A stretch of 64,000 bases of DNA from Selenomonas sp. GTDB lineage: Bacteria; Bacillota_C; Negativicutes; Selenomonadales; Selenomonadaceae. A program made the position numbers and the translations under genes. The DNA lies in assembly GCF_024693525.1 (NCBI RefSeq), contig NZ_JAILKR010000057.1, forward strand, positions 5,740-69,739. Reading direction: 5' to 3'. Positions 6,136 to 13,993 of this stretch are shown one piece after another; within the stretch, counting starts at the first letter, position 1; every line of letters begins with the position of its first letter. Below the pieces are notes generated by a model. That model had not been told where the DNA came from, did not search any database, and saw nothing but the letters and a program-made list of their open reading frames with translations.

Positions 6136-7515
6136 ATGAACGAATCGAAAATGAACAGAGGGTTGAAGAATCGGCACTTGCAGCTGATTTCCCTTGGGGG
6201 AGTAATCGGCAGCGGCTATTTCCTCGGTACGGGGTATGTCCTCGAAAAAGCGGGCCCGGCAGCGATACTGGCCTATTTGCTTGGCGGTCTTATCGTGTTG
6301 TGCGTCATGCTGTGTCTGGCAGAGCTGGCAGTAGATAAACCAGTCTCGGGTTCTTTTGTTACGTATGCGCAGGAGCATATTTCTTCAACTTGGGCGTGTG
6401 GCGTAGGTTGGGCCTATTGGATAACCTGGGTCGCCTATGTTCCCTCGGAAATGATAGCCGCGGGAATCATCATGAATAATTTTTTGCCGATGGTCAGTCA
6501 GCTTTGGTGGGCGGTGCTCTTTAGTCTGATTGTGACCTGTATCAATCTGTTTCATGTCGATAAGTTCGGCGAGAGTGAATCGTGGCTTTCTCTTATCAAG
6601 ATTCTTGCTCTCGTTGCCTTCACGGTGGTGGCAGGTCTCATCTGTCTCGGTCTGATTGGGGACCAGGGCTTTATCGGTACCAGTGTGCTGCTAGGCAGTG
6701 GTGGTTTCGCCCCGAACGGGTATTGGTCGATTGTGCTTACGATGGTCATCATCCTGGTTAATTTCCAGGGAACGGAGATTATCGGGCTGGCAGCTGGTGA
6801 ATGCAAAGAGCCGGCCAAGAGTATTCCCATCGCCGTCCGTAATGTAACCTGGCGTATCATCGCCCTCTATATTATCCCGATTTCGCTGTTGATTTCCATT
6901 CTTCCTTGGGATAAAGCTTCTCTGGAGGAAAGTGTTTTTGCCGCAGCTGTCAATCAGTACGGCTTTTCGGGATTTGGCGCCTTTTTTGCGTTTGTCATCC
7001 TGACGGCGGCTATTTCCTGTTCCAACTCAGGACTTTACGGCGCGGCTCGGGCGATGCATGCCCTGGCTAAGATGGATATGGCGCCGAAGTCGCTGGGGAG
7101 ACTCAACAACAATGGTATGCCCTCCCGGTCGGTTATGGTTTCTCTTTGGGCTTGCTGGGCGGTAATCCTGATTTACGCCTTTAATCCGGATTCGGTAATT
7201 TACACCTATCTGTTGGCGGTATCTGGTTTTACTGGTGCCATTGCCTGGATTTCCATATGCTGGAGCCAGTATCGCTTCCGCAAGCTGAAGATGGCGGAAG
7301 GAACGGTGGCGGAACTTCGCTATAAGACACCGTTTTTCCCCTATGTCACCTTGTTTGGCATTTGGTCCCAGGTGTTCTGCCTGGTGGTTATGGTCTTTAC
7401 GCCGGATTTGCAGGAGGCTTTATTCGCCGGCATTCCGATGCTGATTCTGCCGATGGTATGGTATCACTTTCGGGAAAAACATCGGGCAGCAGTAGCCGCA
7501 AGAGCTATGCGCTGA
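6136..7515 (+). CDS. APC-superfamily amino acid permease
   Basis: The product has about 12 membrane helices and the APC/YAT family signature at its N-terminus: LISLGGVIGSGYFLGTGYVL, with the GxGxF-type substrate loop. Later it has NFQGTEIIGLAAGECKEP and FAFVILTAAISCSNSGLYG, typical of basic or neutral amino acid permeases of the GABA permease type. It imports amino acids with protons across the inner membrane; the substrate cannot be read. I favour ATG 6136 (product starting MNESKMNRGLKNRHLQLI) because homologues start near there. A GTG at 6064 would add 24 residues. The ribosome site is weak in either case. Confidence 0.88.
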   Translation: MNESKMNRGLKNRHLQLISLGGVIGSGYFLGTGYVLEKAGPAAILAYLLGGLIVLCVMLCLAELAVDKPVSGSFVTYAQEHISSTWACGVGWAYWITWVAYVPSEMIAAGIIMNNFLPMVSQLWWAVLFSLIVTCINLFHVDKFGESESWLSLIKILALVAFTVVAGLICLGLIGDQGFIGTSVLLGSGGFAPNGYWSIVLTMVIILVNFQGTEIIGLAAGECKEPAKSIPIAVRNVTWRIIALYIIPISLLISILPWDKASLEESVFAAAVNQYGFSGFGAFFAFVILTAAISCSNSGLYGAARAMHALAKMDMAPKSLGRLNNNGMPSRSVMVSLWACWAVILIYAFNPDSVIYTYLLAVSGFTGAIAWISICWSQYRFRKLKMAEGTVAELRYKTPFFPYVTLFGIWSQVFCLVVMVFTPDLQEALFAGIPMLILPMVWYHFREKHRAAVAARAMR

Positions 7516-7542
7516 TAAGTGAATAGCTTCGATAACGAAATA

Positions 7543-7588
7543 AAAGGAGGCCCGCTGGCCGTAACTGTGCCAGCGGACCTCCTTTTTT
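7543..7588. terminator. Bidirectional terminator
   Basis: AAAGGAGG and CCGCTGGC pair with GCCAGCGG and CCTCCTTT (one C/A mismatch) around a nine-base loop, with A's and T's at the outer ends. It sits between convergent genes. Confidence 0.85.
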
Positions 7589-7594
7589 ATTTTG

Positions 7595-8257
7595 TTATTT
7601 TTCAGTGGGAGTATCCTGCTGGATGTCGAGGTAATCCCGAATGGCCGCGATTTCTTTGGCGGTATAAAGGCCGATGGGCTGTTCACGAATCATAATGGCT
7701 TGAAGCATGCGGCTCTGTTCAACCTGGTCCGTGGTGCGCAGATTGGCGGGGTCAGCTGCAGCCTTGGTTAGCGCAATGGTCCGGTACTGGGCATCGGCGT
7801 AGGCATTGGTTTTTTTCATGACTTCAATCAGCAAATCGTAGCAGCCATCGTTGAGGGCCAGCGGCGGGGCATTGTGATTGATGCGGTCCCGTAGCAGCTG
7901 GCTATCCTGTTCCAACTGCTTGAGGCGTACATAGGTGGTTTGGATGCTGATGTTATCTTCTTTGAAATTCTCCAGGATATTGTGATACCATTGCCAGTTC
8001 CGGTCAAGTTCGCTGATGTCCTTTTGATAGCCGGCGTACCAGGTGGCAAATATTTGCTGCTGCTCCAGCTGGTAGTTGACTTCGTCTTCGGTCATGATGG
8101 CTGGTTCCGGCGTTTTGACGGGCCAAAAGAAATAGGCGACGCTGCCAGCTGCGCAAAGCGTCAGGCAGAAAAAGAAAAAGATTCGCTTGCTGGGCAGATA
8201 ACGATAGAGCAGTCCCAGTAGGATAAGCCCGATTATGAGTAATATATATAGAAACAT
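7595..8257 (-). CDS. Uncharacterised membrane-anchored protein
   Basis: The 220-residue product begins with two hydrophobic helices (about residues 3-20 and 27-46) separated by a short basic loop (YRYLPSKR). It continues as a soluble, strongly helical domain rich in Gln, Asp and Glu (for example NYQLEQQQIFATWYAGYQKD) that probably lies on the outer face. GGGGAGG lies eleven bases before ATG 8257. I do not recognise a family. It is convergent with the permease and divergent from the ABC exporter; no catalytic motif is visible. Confidence 0.7.
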   Translation of the reverse strand: MFLYILLIIGLILLGLLYRYLPSKRIFFFFCLTLCAAGSVAYFFWPVKTPEPAIMTEDEVNYQLEQQQIFATWYAGYQKDISELDRNWQWYHNILENFKEDNISIQTTYVRLKQLEQDSQLLRDRINHNAPPLALNDGCYDLLIEVMKKTNAYADAQYRTIALTKAAADPANLRTTDQVEQSRMLQAIMIREQPIGLYTAKEIAAIRDYLDIQQDTPTEK

Positions 8258-8318
8258 TACGGTTAAAACCTCCCCGATGAAACGGATGAAACTTCTTTTA
8301 TTCTATCATAATCAAGCC

Positions 8319-8347
8319 TTGCGGGAAATAAGCGAAAAAGCTATACT
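8319..8347 (+). promoter_or_regulatory. Promoter for the SbmA/YddA-type exporter
   Basis: TTGCGG, a 17-base spacer and TATACT, about 40 bases before ATG 8389. Confidence 0.6.
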
Positions 8348-8388
8348 GAAATTATCTGTGACACAGCAAGTAAAAGGATGTGGTTTTT

Positions 8389-10104
8389 ATGAAGGGGAAG
8401 TTTCTGCACGGTTTTTGGCAGCTCTTCCGCGGCTATTGGAATTCGGAACACAAATGGCGGGCCAGAGGCCTGTTGGCTTTTGTAATTGGACTTAATTTTT
8501 TTGACGTATATCTGCTGGTCTGTATCAACAGCTGGTATAACGAATTTTATAACGCCCTGCAGGGGTACCAGGCGGATCAGTTCTGGCCGCTGGTAGGTGA
8601 GTTCACGGGACTGGCCATGTTGCATATCCTCATCGCCGTCTATGCGATTTACCTGCGGCAGGCCGTTCAGATTAAATGGCGCACCTGGCTGACCAATCAG
8701 TATCTCGGCAAGTGGATGAAGAAGCAGGTTTACTATCGTCTGCAGGTTTTAAAGAGCGATACGGATAACCCGGATCAGCGAATCAGTGAGGACATCAATC
8801 AGTTTGTCACGCTGACCCTGCAGCTTTTGATTGGCTTCTTGAAACAGCTGACAACCTTGGCGGCTTTTGGCGTAGTGCTTTGGAATCTGTCCGGTGCTTT
8901 TACGGTGCCAGTGGGCAGTCATGAATTTGTCATCTATGGCTACATGTTCTGGTTTTCGCTGATTTATTCGGCGGCGGGTACCATTTGCGCCCATTTGGTG
9001 GGCCGGAAACTTATTGGCTTGAATTTTGACCAGCAGCGATTTGAGGCGGACTTCCGTTTCAATATGATGCGGGTGCGGGAAAACAGTGAAAGCGTTGCCT
9101 TCTATCGCGGAGAACAGCCGGAATCCGTGGGCTTTAAGGAGCGGTTTGCCAAAGTTATCGAGAATTACTGGCAGCTCATGCGGCAGACGAAATTGCTCAA
9201 TTTCTATGTAAATGGCTATGCCCAGCTGGCCATTATCGTACCGCTGGTGCTTGCGGCTCCGCGGTATTTTGCCGGAGCGATGGCGTTGGGGGGACTCATG
9301 CAGACGGTATCGGCTTTCGGCCGGGTGCAGGATGCCCTGTCCTATTTTGTTGAGTCCTACGATACCATCGCCCAATTGGCGGCTGTTATTCGCCGACTTA
9401 CGACCTTTACTGGGCATATGGCAGATGTAAGCGAAATTCAAAACGGCGTCTGCCGGTTGGAAAAAGAGGGGGATAGGCTGGGCTTGGAAAATCTTCAGGT
9501 TCAGCTGCCGGATGAGCGGAAACTGCTGTCGGCTTGTACCCTGCAGCTTTCCCAGGGACGGTATGCGCTGGTGACGGGCTCCTCTGGCTGTGGCAAGAGT
9601 ACGCTATTGCGCACGTTAGCGGGGATTTGGCCTTATGGCAAAGGGAAAGTCGTTCTTCCCACAGGCAGCCGGACGTTGTTTTTACCCCAGCGGCCTTATC
9701 TGCCACTTGGCAGCCTGCGTCGCGCCCTTTACTATCCGCTGTCGGCATCTGGAAGCGATGAAGGGCTGCAAAAAGTTTTGCGGCTGGTGGGCTTGGAGAA
9801 ATTTATCGCCAAACTCGACGAGGTGGACGATTGGAGCCGCATTCTTTCTTTAGGTGAGCAGCAGCGGCTGGCTTTTGCCCGGGTACTGCTGGTGAGGCCG
9901 GATTGGATTTTCCTGGATGAAGCTACCTCGGCCCTCGATGAGCCCCGGGAGCAAGAAATGTATGAGCTGCTAAAGCGGGAACTTCCTCAGGCCAGCATCG
10001 TAAGTGTGGGCCATCGTTCCACGCTCTTTGCCCAGCATGATACCGAGCTGCATCTGGCAGGGGACGGCACTTGGCAGCTGCGTCCGATTCCTTCCGAAAA
10101 TTAA
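8389..10104 (+). CDS. ABC transporter with fused permease and ATPase, SbmA/YddA (ABC_membrane_2) type
   Basis: The 571-residue protein has an N-terminal membrane domain of about six helices with the SbmA/BacA/YddA-type signatures (FDVYLLVCINSWYNEFYNAL, and DNPDQRISEDINQFV near residue 125). A C-terminal ATPase follows, with Walker A GSSGCGKST, signature LSLGEQQRLAFARVL, Walker B WIFLDEATSALDE and the H-loop VGHRST. This half-transporter dimerises in the inner membrane; relatives move peptides or cobalamin, and the direction and substrate here are unknown. ATG 8389 is chosen over GTG 8380 because AAAAGGATG is then correctly spaced. It is monocistronic. Confidence 0.9.
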   Translation: MKGKFLHGFWQLFRGYWNSEHKWRARGLLAFVIGLNFFDVYLLVCINSWYNEFYNALQGYQADQFWPLVGEFTGLAMLHILIAVYAIYLRQAVQIKWRTWLTNQYLGKWMKKQVYYRLQVLKSDTDNPDQRISEDINQFVTLTLQLLIGFLKQLTTLAAFGVVLWNLSGAFTVPVGSHEFVIYGYMFWFSLIYSAAGTICAHLVGRKLIGLNFDQQRFEADFRFNMMRVRENSESVAFYRGEQPESVGFKERFAKVIENYWQLMRQTKLLNFYVNGYAQLAIIVPLVLAAPRYFAGAMALGGLMQTVSAFGRVQDALSYFVESYDTIAQLAAVIRRLTTFTGHMADVSEIQNGVCRLEKEGDRLGLENLQVQLPDERKLLSACTLQLSQGRYALVTGSSGCGKSTLLRTLAGIWPYGKGKVVLPTGSRTLFLPQRPYLPLGSLRRALYYPLSASGSDEGLQKVLRLVGLEKFIAKLDEVDDWSRILSLGEQQRLAFARVLLVRPDWIFLDEATSALDEPREQEMYELLKRELPQASIVSVGHRSTLFAQHDTELHLAGDGTWQLRPIPSEN

Positions 10105-10111
10105 GCAAAGC

Positions 10112-10160
10112 AAAAACGCAAAATTGACCGGTCAATTGACTTGTCAATTTTGCGTTTTTT
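10112..10160 (+). terminator. Strong terminator with GACCGGTCAA loop
   Basis: AAAAACGCAAAATTGAC (10112-10128) pairs perfectly with its complement at 10143-10159. The loop carries GGTCAATTGACTT, the same word family as the terminators at 2901 and 5245. Confidence 0.88.
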
Positions 10161-10195
10161 ATTCGGAGGATTTAGGAATTAGGTCTTACTGATGA

Positions 10196-10223
10196 TTTTC
10201 AGAAAGAGAGGATACAATATAAT
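10196..10223 (+). promoter_or_regulatory. Probable promoter of the Tat-exported amidase
   Basis: A consensus TATAAT at 10218-10223 with a weak TTTTCA sixteen bases upstream. Confidence 0.45.
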
Positions 10224-10253
10224 TCGTCATTGTAGAGAAGTAAGGTTGATAAT

Positions 10254-10844
10254 ATGAATCGCAGAGATTTTTTGAAAAATACTATATGTATGGGCGCGGG
10301 CTTGGCACTGGCACCGGGACTTATGCACCATAAGGCGGTTGAGGCTGCCTGGGGAGCAGGTAACGACCTTCCCGGGGTTTCCATTCGCGAAACCTATCTG
10401 CAGTTTAGTTCCTTGCAGGCGCGCACCACCACCGATGGGGTTGTCATCCATCACATCGGTGGCACCAACCGCGATGTTTCAGCGGAAGAGGTTCATGAGT
10501 GGCACAAGAACAATGGTTGGGCTGGTATTGGCTACCACTTCCTGATTCGGAAAGATGGAACCATTGAGCGCGGCCGTCCCATGAATATGCTGGGGGCTCA
10601 TTGCTACCAGCAGAATTGGCACACCGTTGGTGTCAATATTGTGGGAAACTTTATGGAAGCGCATCCTACTTCGGCGCAGATGGAGTCAGCGGCCAAACTG
10701 CTGCGGGCCTTGAGCCGCTACTATGGGTTCCCCATAAACCGCAGCCATATCAAGGGGCACCGCGAGTATAATTCCACGGACTGCCCAGGGGATATTCTTT
10801 ATCGTATGTTGGATAATCTGGTATATAATGCAGCATGCTTGTAA
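10254..10844 (+). CDS. Tat-exported peptidoglycan recognition/amidase_2-type protein
   Basis: The 196-residue product starts MNRRDFLKNT, a clear twin-arginine (RRxFLK) signal with a mild hydrophobic segment (about residues 11-24), so it is predicted to be exported folded by Tat; tatA and tatC homologues lie at 52.8-54.4 kb. The mature part is an amidase_2/PGRP fold with zinc ligands placed as in the family: VVIHHIGG (first His), GIGYHFLIRKDG, and HIKGHREYNSTDCPGD (His and Cys). It would cut the N-acetylmuramoyl-L-alanine bond of peptidoglycan in the periplasm. The ribosome site is AAGG. The next gene follows 21 bases later. Confidence 0.88.
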   Translation: MNRRDFLKNTICMGAGLALAPGLMHHKAVEAAWGAGNDLPGVSIRETYLQFSSLQARTTTDGVVIHHIGGTNRDVSAEEVHEWHKNNGWAGIGYHFLIRKDGTIERGRPMNMLGAHCYQQNWHTVGVNIVGNFMEAHPTSAQMESAAKLLRALSRYYGFPINRSHIKGHREYNSTDCPGDILYRMLDNLVYNAACL

Positions 10845-10865
10845 AATGCACGGGGAGGTATAATT

Positions 10866-11198
10866 ATGCGATATCGCTGGTTCGCCAAGGAAGAAGAACG
10901 AGTTGATGCGTTTGGTGTACCGGTCAGCCGTGCCGAGCATGATGAGGCACTGCATCCAAAATCGCCTGGCTATGCCCGGGGCGAGGTGCTGGCCATTGTT
11001 TTGGCCATGGTCATCCTGTGTTATGAGTGGGTCAACGACGATGCGCCGCTGATTTTTGTCTGCGTTTCCTTTCTGGTCTATGAACTGCAACCGATTGTTC
11101 TGAAGGTTTATGGGCCGCGCGGGCAGGTAATATGCAATGTGATTAAGGGGTTTAGCCTGGCGACTTTTATCGGTGCGCTGGCTTGGACGTTTTTATGA
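10866..11198 (+). CDS. Small uncharacterised membrane protein
   Basis: The 110-residue protein has a polar N-terminus (MRYRWFAKEEERVDAFGVPV) followed by three hydrophobic segments, about residues 41-56, 60-78 and 90-110. GGGGAGG lies at good spacing before ATG 10866. It is 21 bases behind the Tat-exported amidase and shares its terminator, so the two are likely co-transcribed. I do not recognise the family. The last codons and stop lie inside the terminator stem. Confidence 0.7.
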   Translation: MRYRWFAKEEERVDAFGVPVSRAEHDEALHPKSPGYARGEVLAIVLAMVILCYEWVNDDAPLIFVCVSFLVYELQPIVLKVYGPRGQVICNVIKGFSLATFIGALAWTFL

Positions 11199-11224
11199 AG
11201 AGGACTTCATAAAAACGTCTTTTT
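11186..11224 (+). terminator. Terminator overlapping the 3' end of the membrane protein gene
   Basis: GACGTTTTTATGAAG (11186-11200) pairs perfectly with 11205-11219 around the loop AGGA, followed by TTTTT. The stop codon at 11196-11198 is within the left arm. Confidence 0.85.
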
Positions 11225-11284
11225 ATTTATAATTATAATAATTGGTGTTTATAAAAAAATATATAAAAAATATTATTTTTTTTT

Positions 11285-11556
11285 ATTGTTAAGCAGGATA
11301 ATCGAAAACTTTATCGAATTTCATTGTATAAGAAATTTTTCAAGAGGATAGACGGTGGCCCGGAAGGACCCTTGATGTGGAGATCAGCCGCTATCTGACG
11401 GGAGATAACGGTGTAGGAAATAAGATGCGTGGGAGTCTTGTTTTGCATACGGCTTGTGTATATTAACAGACTAGGTCTGTTTTTATAGATATATATTCGA
11501 AAAGCGGTCAAAATAGGGGAGACCGACTTTTCCACAACATCCAAGGGGGATTTTTT
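11285..11556 (+). other. Long structured leader of the glycogen operon
   Basis: This 358-base gap has no protein gene. It begins AT-rich, then holds a hairpin CCG-TATCT/AGATA-CGG at 11388-11411, a terminator-like hairpin AACAGAC-TAG-GTCTGTT followed by TTT at 11465-11484, and a third hairpin at 11500-11531 just before the AAGGGGGA ribosome site of glgC. A terminator so close to the first gene suggests transcription attenuation. I do not recognise a riboswitch or T-box core. A possible -35 TTGTTA lies at 11286 but no clear -10 follows. Confidence 0.45.
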
Positions 11557-12711
11557 ATGAGAAAGACAGAATGCTTAGCAATGATCCTGGCTGGTGGCCA
11601 GGGAAGCCGTTTGGGGGCGTTGACGAAAAAAATCGCCAAGCCGGCCGTACCGTTTGGGGGTAAATACCGCATTATTGATTTCCCGCTGAGCAACTGTGCG
11701 AATTCGGGCATTGAGAAAGTCGGTGTGCTGACGCAGTACCGTCCGCTGGAACTGCATAATTACTTAGCATCGGGAAGTGCCTGGGACCTCGACAAGAAGG
11801 ACGGAGGCGTATTTATCCTGCCGCCGTATGCGAGGGAAAAGGGGGCAGAATGGTATCGCGGAACGGCAGATGCCATCTATCAGAACCTCAATTTCATTGA
11901 CCTGGCTGACCCGGACTATGTCCTGATTCTTTCGGGGGATCACATTTATACGATGGATTACTCTTGGATGCTCGATGCTCATAAGATGAATAAAGCCGAG
12001 GCGACGATCGGTGTAATTGAAGTCCCTTGGGATGAGGCTCCACGCTTTGGTATCATGAACACGGATAAAGACGGCCGCATCGAAGAATTTGAGGAGAAGC
12101 CGGCTAATCCGAAGAGCAATCTGGCCTCGATGGGTATCTATATCTTCAACAAGAACTTCCTCAAGAAGTATCTCGAGGATGATGCAAAGGATGAGACCAG
12201 CAGCCATGACTTCGGCAAAAATATCATTCCGAAGATGCTGGCAGATAAAGCACGTCTCTACTCCTACGCTTTTGATGGCTACTGGAAAGATGTCGGAACT
12301 ATCGAAAGCCTCTGGCAGGCAAATATGGACCTGCTGCAGGACGTTCCGCCCTTTGAACTCAACGGCGACTGGAAGATTTATTCCTCCAACCCGTCCATGC
12401 CACCGCATTTTGTCGGCCCAGATGCTAAAATTAAGAATTCCATGGTAAGTGAAGGTTCTATGGTTTTAGGCGAAGTCGTGAATTCCGTCATTTTCCCAGG
12501 CGTGCGCATTGGGAAGGGAGCTAAGGTCACGAACTCTGTCGTAATGCCTTCGACGGTCATTCGGGAAAATGCCGTTGTCGACTATGCAATTATCGCTCAG
12601 AACTGTGAAATCGCAGAAGGTGCGAAGGTAGCTGGTGAGAAAGGTGCCATTACTGTCGTAGCAGAAGGCGAGACAGTAGAGAGTGAGGCAGGCAGCAAAC
12701 AGGCTGGCTGA
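11557..12711 (+). CDS. glgC: Glucose-1-phosphate adenylyltransferase
   Basis: The enzyme makes ADP-glucose from glucose-1-phosphate and ATP, the committed step of glycogen synthesis. The 384-residue product has the nucleotidyltransferase signature near its N-terminus ([22 protein letters not shown], continuing into [10 protein letters not shown]), the [15 protein letters not shown] active-site stretch, and [17 protein letters not shown] in the sugar-phosphate region. The C-terminal third is a left-handed beta-helix. It is the first gene of the glg operon, starting at ATG 11557 after AAGGGGGA. As in other Firmicutes it is paired with GlgD, and the active form is probably a GlgCD heterotetramer. 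Confidence 0.97.
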   Translation: MRKTECLAMILAGGQGSRLGALTKKIAKPAVPFGGKYRIIDFPLSNCANSGIEKVGVLTQYRPLELHNYLASGSAWDLDKKDGGVFILPPYAREKGAEWYRGTADAIYQNLNFIDLADPDYVLILSGDHIYTMDYSWMLDAHKMNKAEATIGVIEVPWDEAPRFGIMNTDKDGRIEEFEEKPANPKSNLASMGIYIFNKNFLKKYLEDDAKDETSSHDFGKNIIPKMLADKARLYSYAFDGYWKDVGTIESLWQANMDLLQDVPPFELNGDWKIYSSNPSMPPHFVGPDAKIKNSMVSEGSMVLGEVVNSVIFPGVRIGKGAKVTNSVVMPSTVIRENAVVDYAIIAQNCEIAEGAKVAGEKGAITVVAEGETVESEAGSKQAG

Positions 12712-12763
12712 GACGCAGCATATAAACAGCAACCTAGTCATAGTTGGATCGGAGTGAACAAAA

Positions 12764-13870
12764 TTGAAAACAGTAATGGGGATTATCAATCTTCAGGAAG
12801 ATAATAGCTTGATTCGTGACTTGACGTCGCGCCGTGCCGTAGAGTCGATTCCATTTGCCGGCCGTTACCGGCTCATTGACTTTACCCTGTCCAGCATGGT
12901 AAATTCCAGTATTTCCTGTGTCGGAATCATGCTGCCGGATAAACCGCGTTCGGTACTAGACCACCTGCGGTCTGGTAAAGACTGGGATTTGGCCCGCCGC
13001 CATGATGGCTTGTTTTATCTTCCCGCCCCACAGCAGGAAGATATGAACCGCAAGGGGGATTTGAAGAATTTCTATCATAATCTGGATTTCTTCGAGCACA
13101 GTTCCCAGCGCTACGTCCTTCTGACCAGCGGCAGTTTCGTCTATAATGTGGATTTTAGCCAGTTGTTGCGCTTCCACCAGAACACGAATGCCGATATCAC
13201 GGTGATTTATAATACGGCAAGCGAGGAAGCTCATGGCAAGAATGTCGTTATCGAAACCGCTGAGAATGGTCTGGTTACGGATATTGCGGAGAAACCAGCT
13301 GTTTATGACGGGACGCAGGTTTCTACGAACGTCTATCTCATGGAGAAGCGCATCTTTGTTGAGATGATTCGCTATACCTATGAGCATGGCGGACAGGACT
13401 TCCTGATTGATGGTATTATCCGCCGCGCCGCAGAGTATAACATCTACGGCTTTGAACATGATGGTTATGTAGCACACGTGGATTCTACGGCAGCATACTA
13501 CAAGGCCAACATGGATATCCTGCAGCCAGAGGTATGGGAGGAGCTCTTTATGGGGCAGCATCCTGTTTACACCAAGGTAAAGGATGAAGTGCCGGTTCAG
13601 TATAAGGAGACTGCCAAGGTCAAGAATTCGCTGATTGCCAATGGCTGCATTGTTCGCGGGGAAGTGGAGAACAGCATCCTGTTCCGCGGAGTCAAGGTAG
13701 CTGAAGGGGTCAAAATCAAGAATTCCATTATCATGCAGAAGTGCGACATCCAAGAAGGTTCGCTGCTGGAAAATGTCATCTGTGATAAGAATGTCATCAT
13801 TTCCAAGGAGAAGTGGCTCAAAGGAGCTGCCAACTACCCGCTGATTGTTACCAAGAATGTCGTAATTTGA
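12764..13870 (+). CDS. glgD: GlgD, regulatory subunit homologue of ADP-glucose pyrophosphorylase
   Basis: The 368-residue product aligns in layout with GlgC (RAVESIPFAGRYRLIDFTLS and a C-terminal beta-helix), but the N-terminal glycine-rich nucleotide loop is replaced by INLQEDNSLIRDLTSRR. This is typical of the non-catalytic GlgD partner. Known GlgD proteins raise the activity of GlgC in a mixed tetramer. The start is TTG 12764 with GGAGTG seven bases upstream. It lies 52 bases after glgC, and the pair with glgP, glgB and glgA forms one operon. Confidence 0.95.
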   Translation: MKTVMGIINLQEDNSLIRDLTSRRAVESIPFAGRYRLIDFTLSSMVNSSISCVGIMLPDKPRSVLDHLRSGKDWDLARRHDGLFYLPAPQQEDMNRKGDLKNFYHNLDFFEHSSQRYVLLTSGSFVYNVDFSQLLRFHQNTNADITVIYNTASEEAHGKNVVIETAENGLVTDIAEKPAVYDGTQVSTNVYLMEKRIFVEMIRYTYEHGGQDFLIDGIIRRAAEYNIYGFEHDGYVAHVDSTAAYYKANMDILQPEVWEELFMGQHPVYTKVKDEVPVQYKETAKVKNSLIANGCIVRGEVENSILFRGVKVAEGVKIKNSIIMQKCDIQEGSLLENVICDKNVIISKEKWLKGAANYPLIVTKNVVI

Positions 13871-13880
13871 TAGGCAAAGT

Positions 13881-13938
13881 CAGCCGTTGTAACGAGGTAC
13901 CATTGCTTATAACGGGCAGTGGGGTCGGACAACGGCTG
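13881..13938 (+). other. Nested stem-loop between glgD and glgP
   Basis: CAGCCGTTGT (13881-13890) pairs perfectly with ACAACGGCTG (13929-13938). Inside, CCATTGC can pair with GCAGTGG. No strong T-tract follows, so it is more likely an RNA-stability or processing element than a full terminator. Confidence 0.55.
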
Positions 13939-13993
13939 TTCTTGTTATAAAAATAAGGTATTCGTGGCTCAAGGCCAAAGGGGAGTGTTTTAT

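Noticed and set aside
11341..11420. T-box or known riboswitch in the glgC leader
   Set aside because: GGTGGCCCGG looks a little like the T-box GGTGGNACCGCG, but the match is poor and no aminoacyl or amino acid gene follows.
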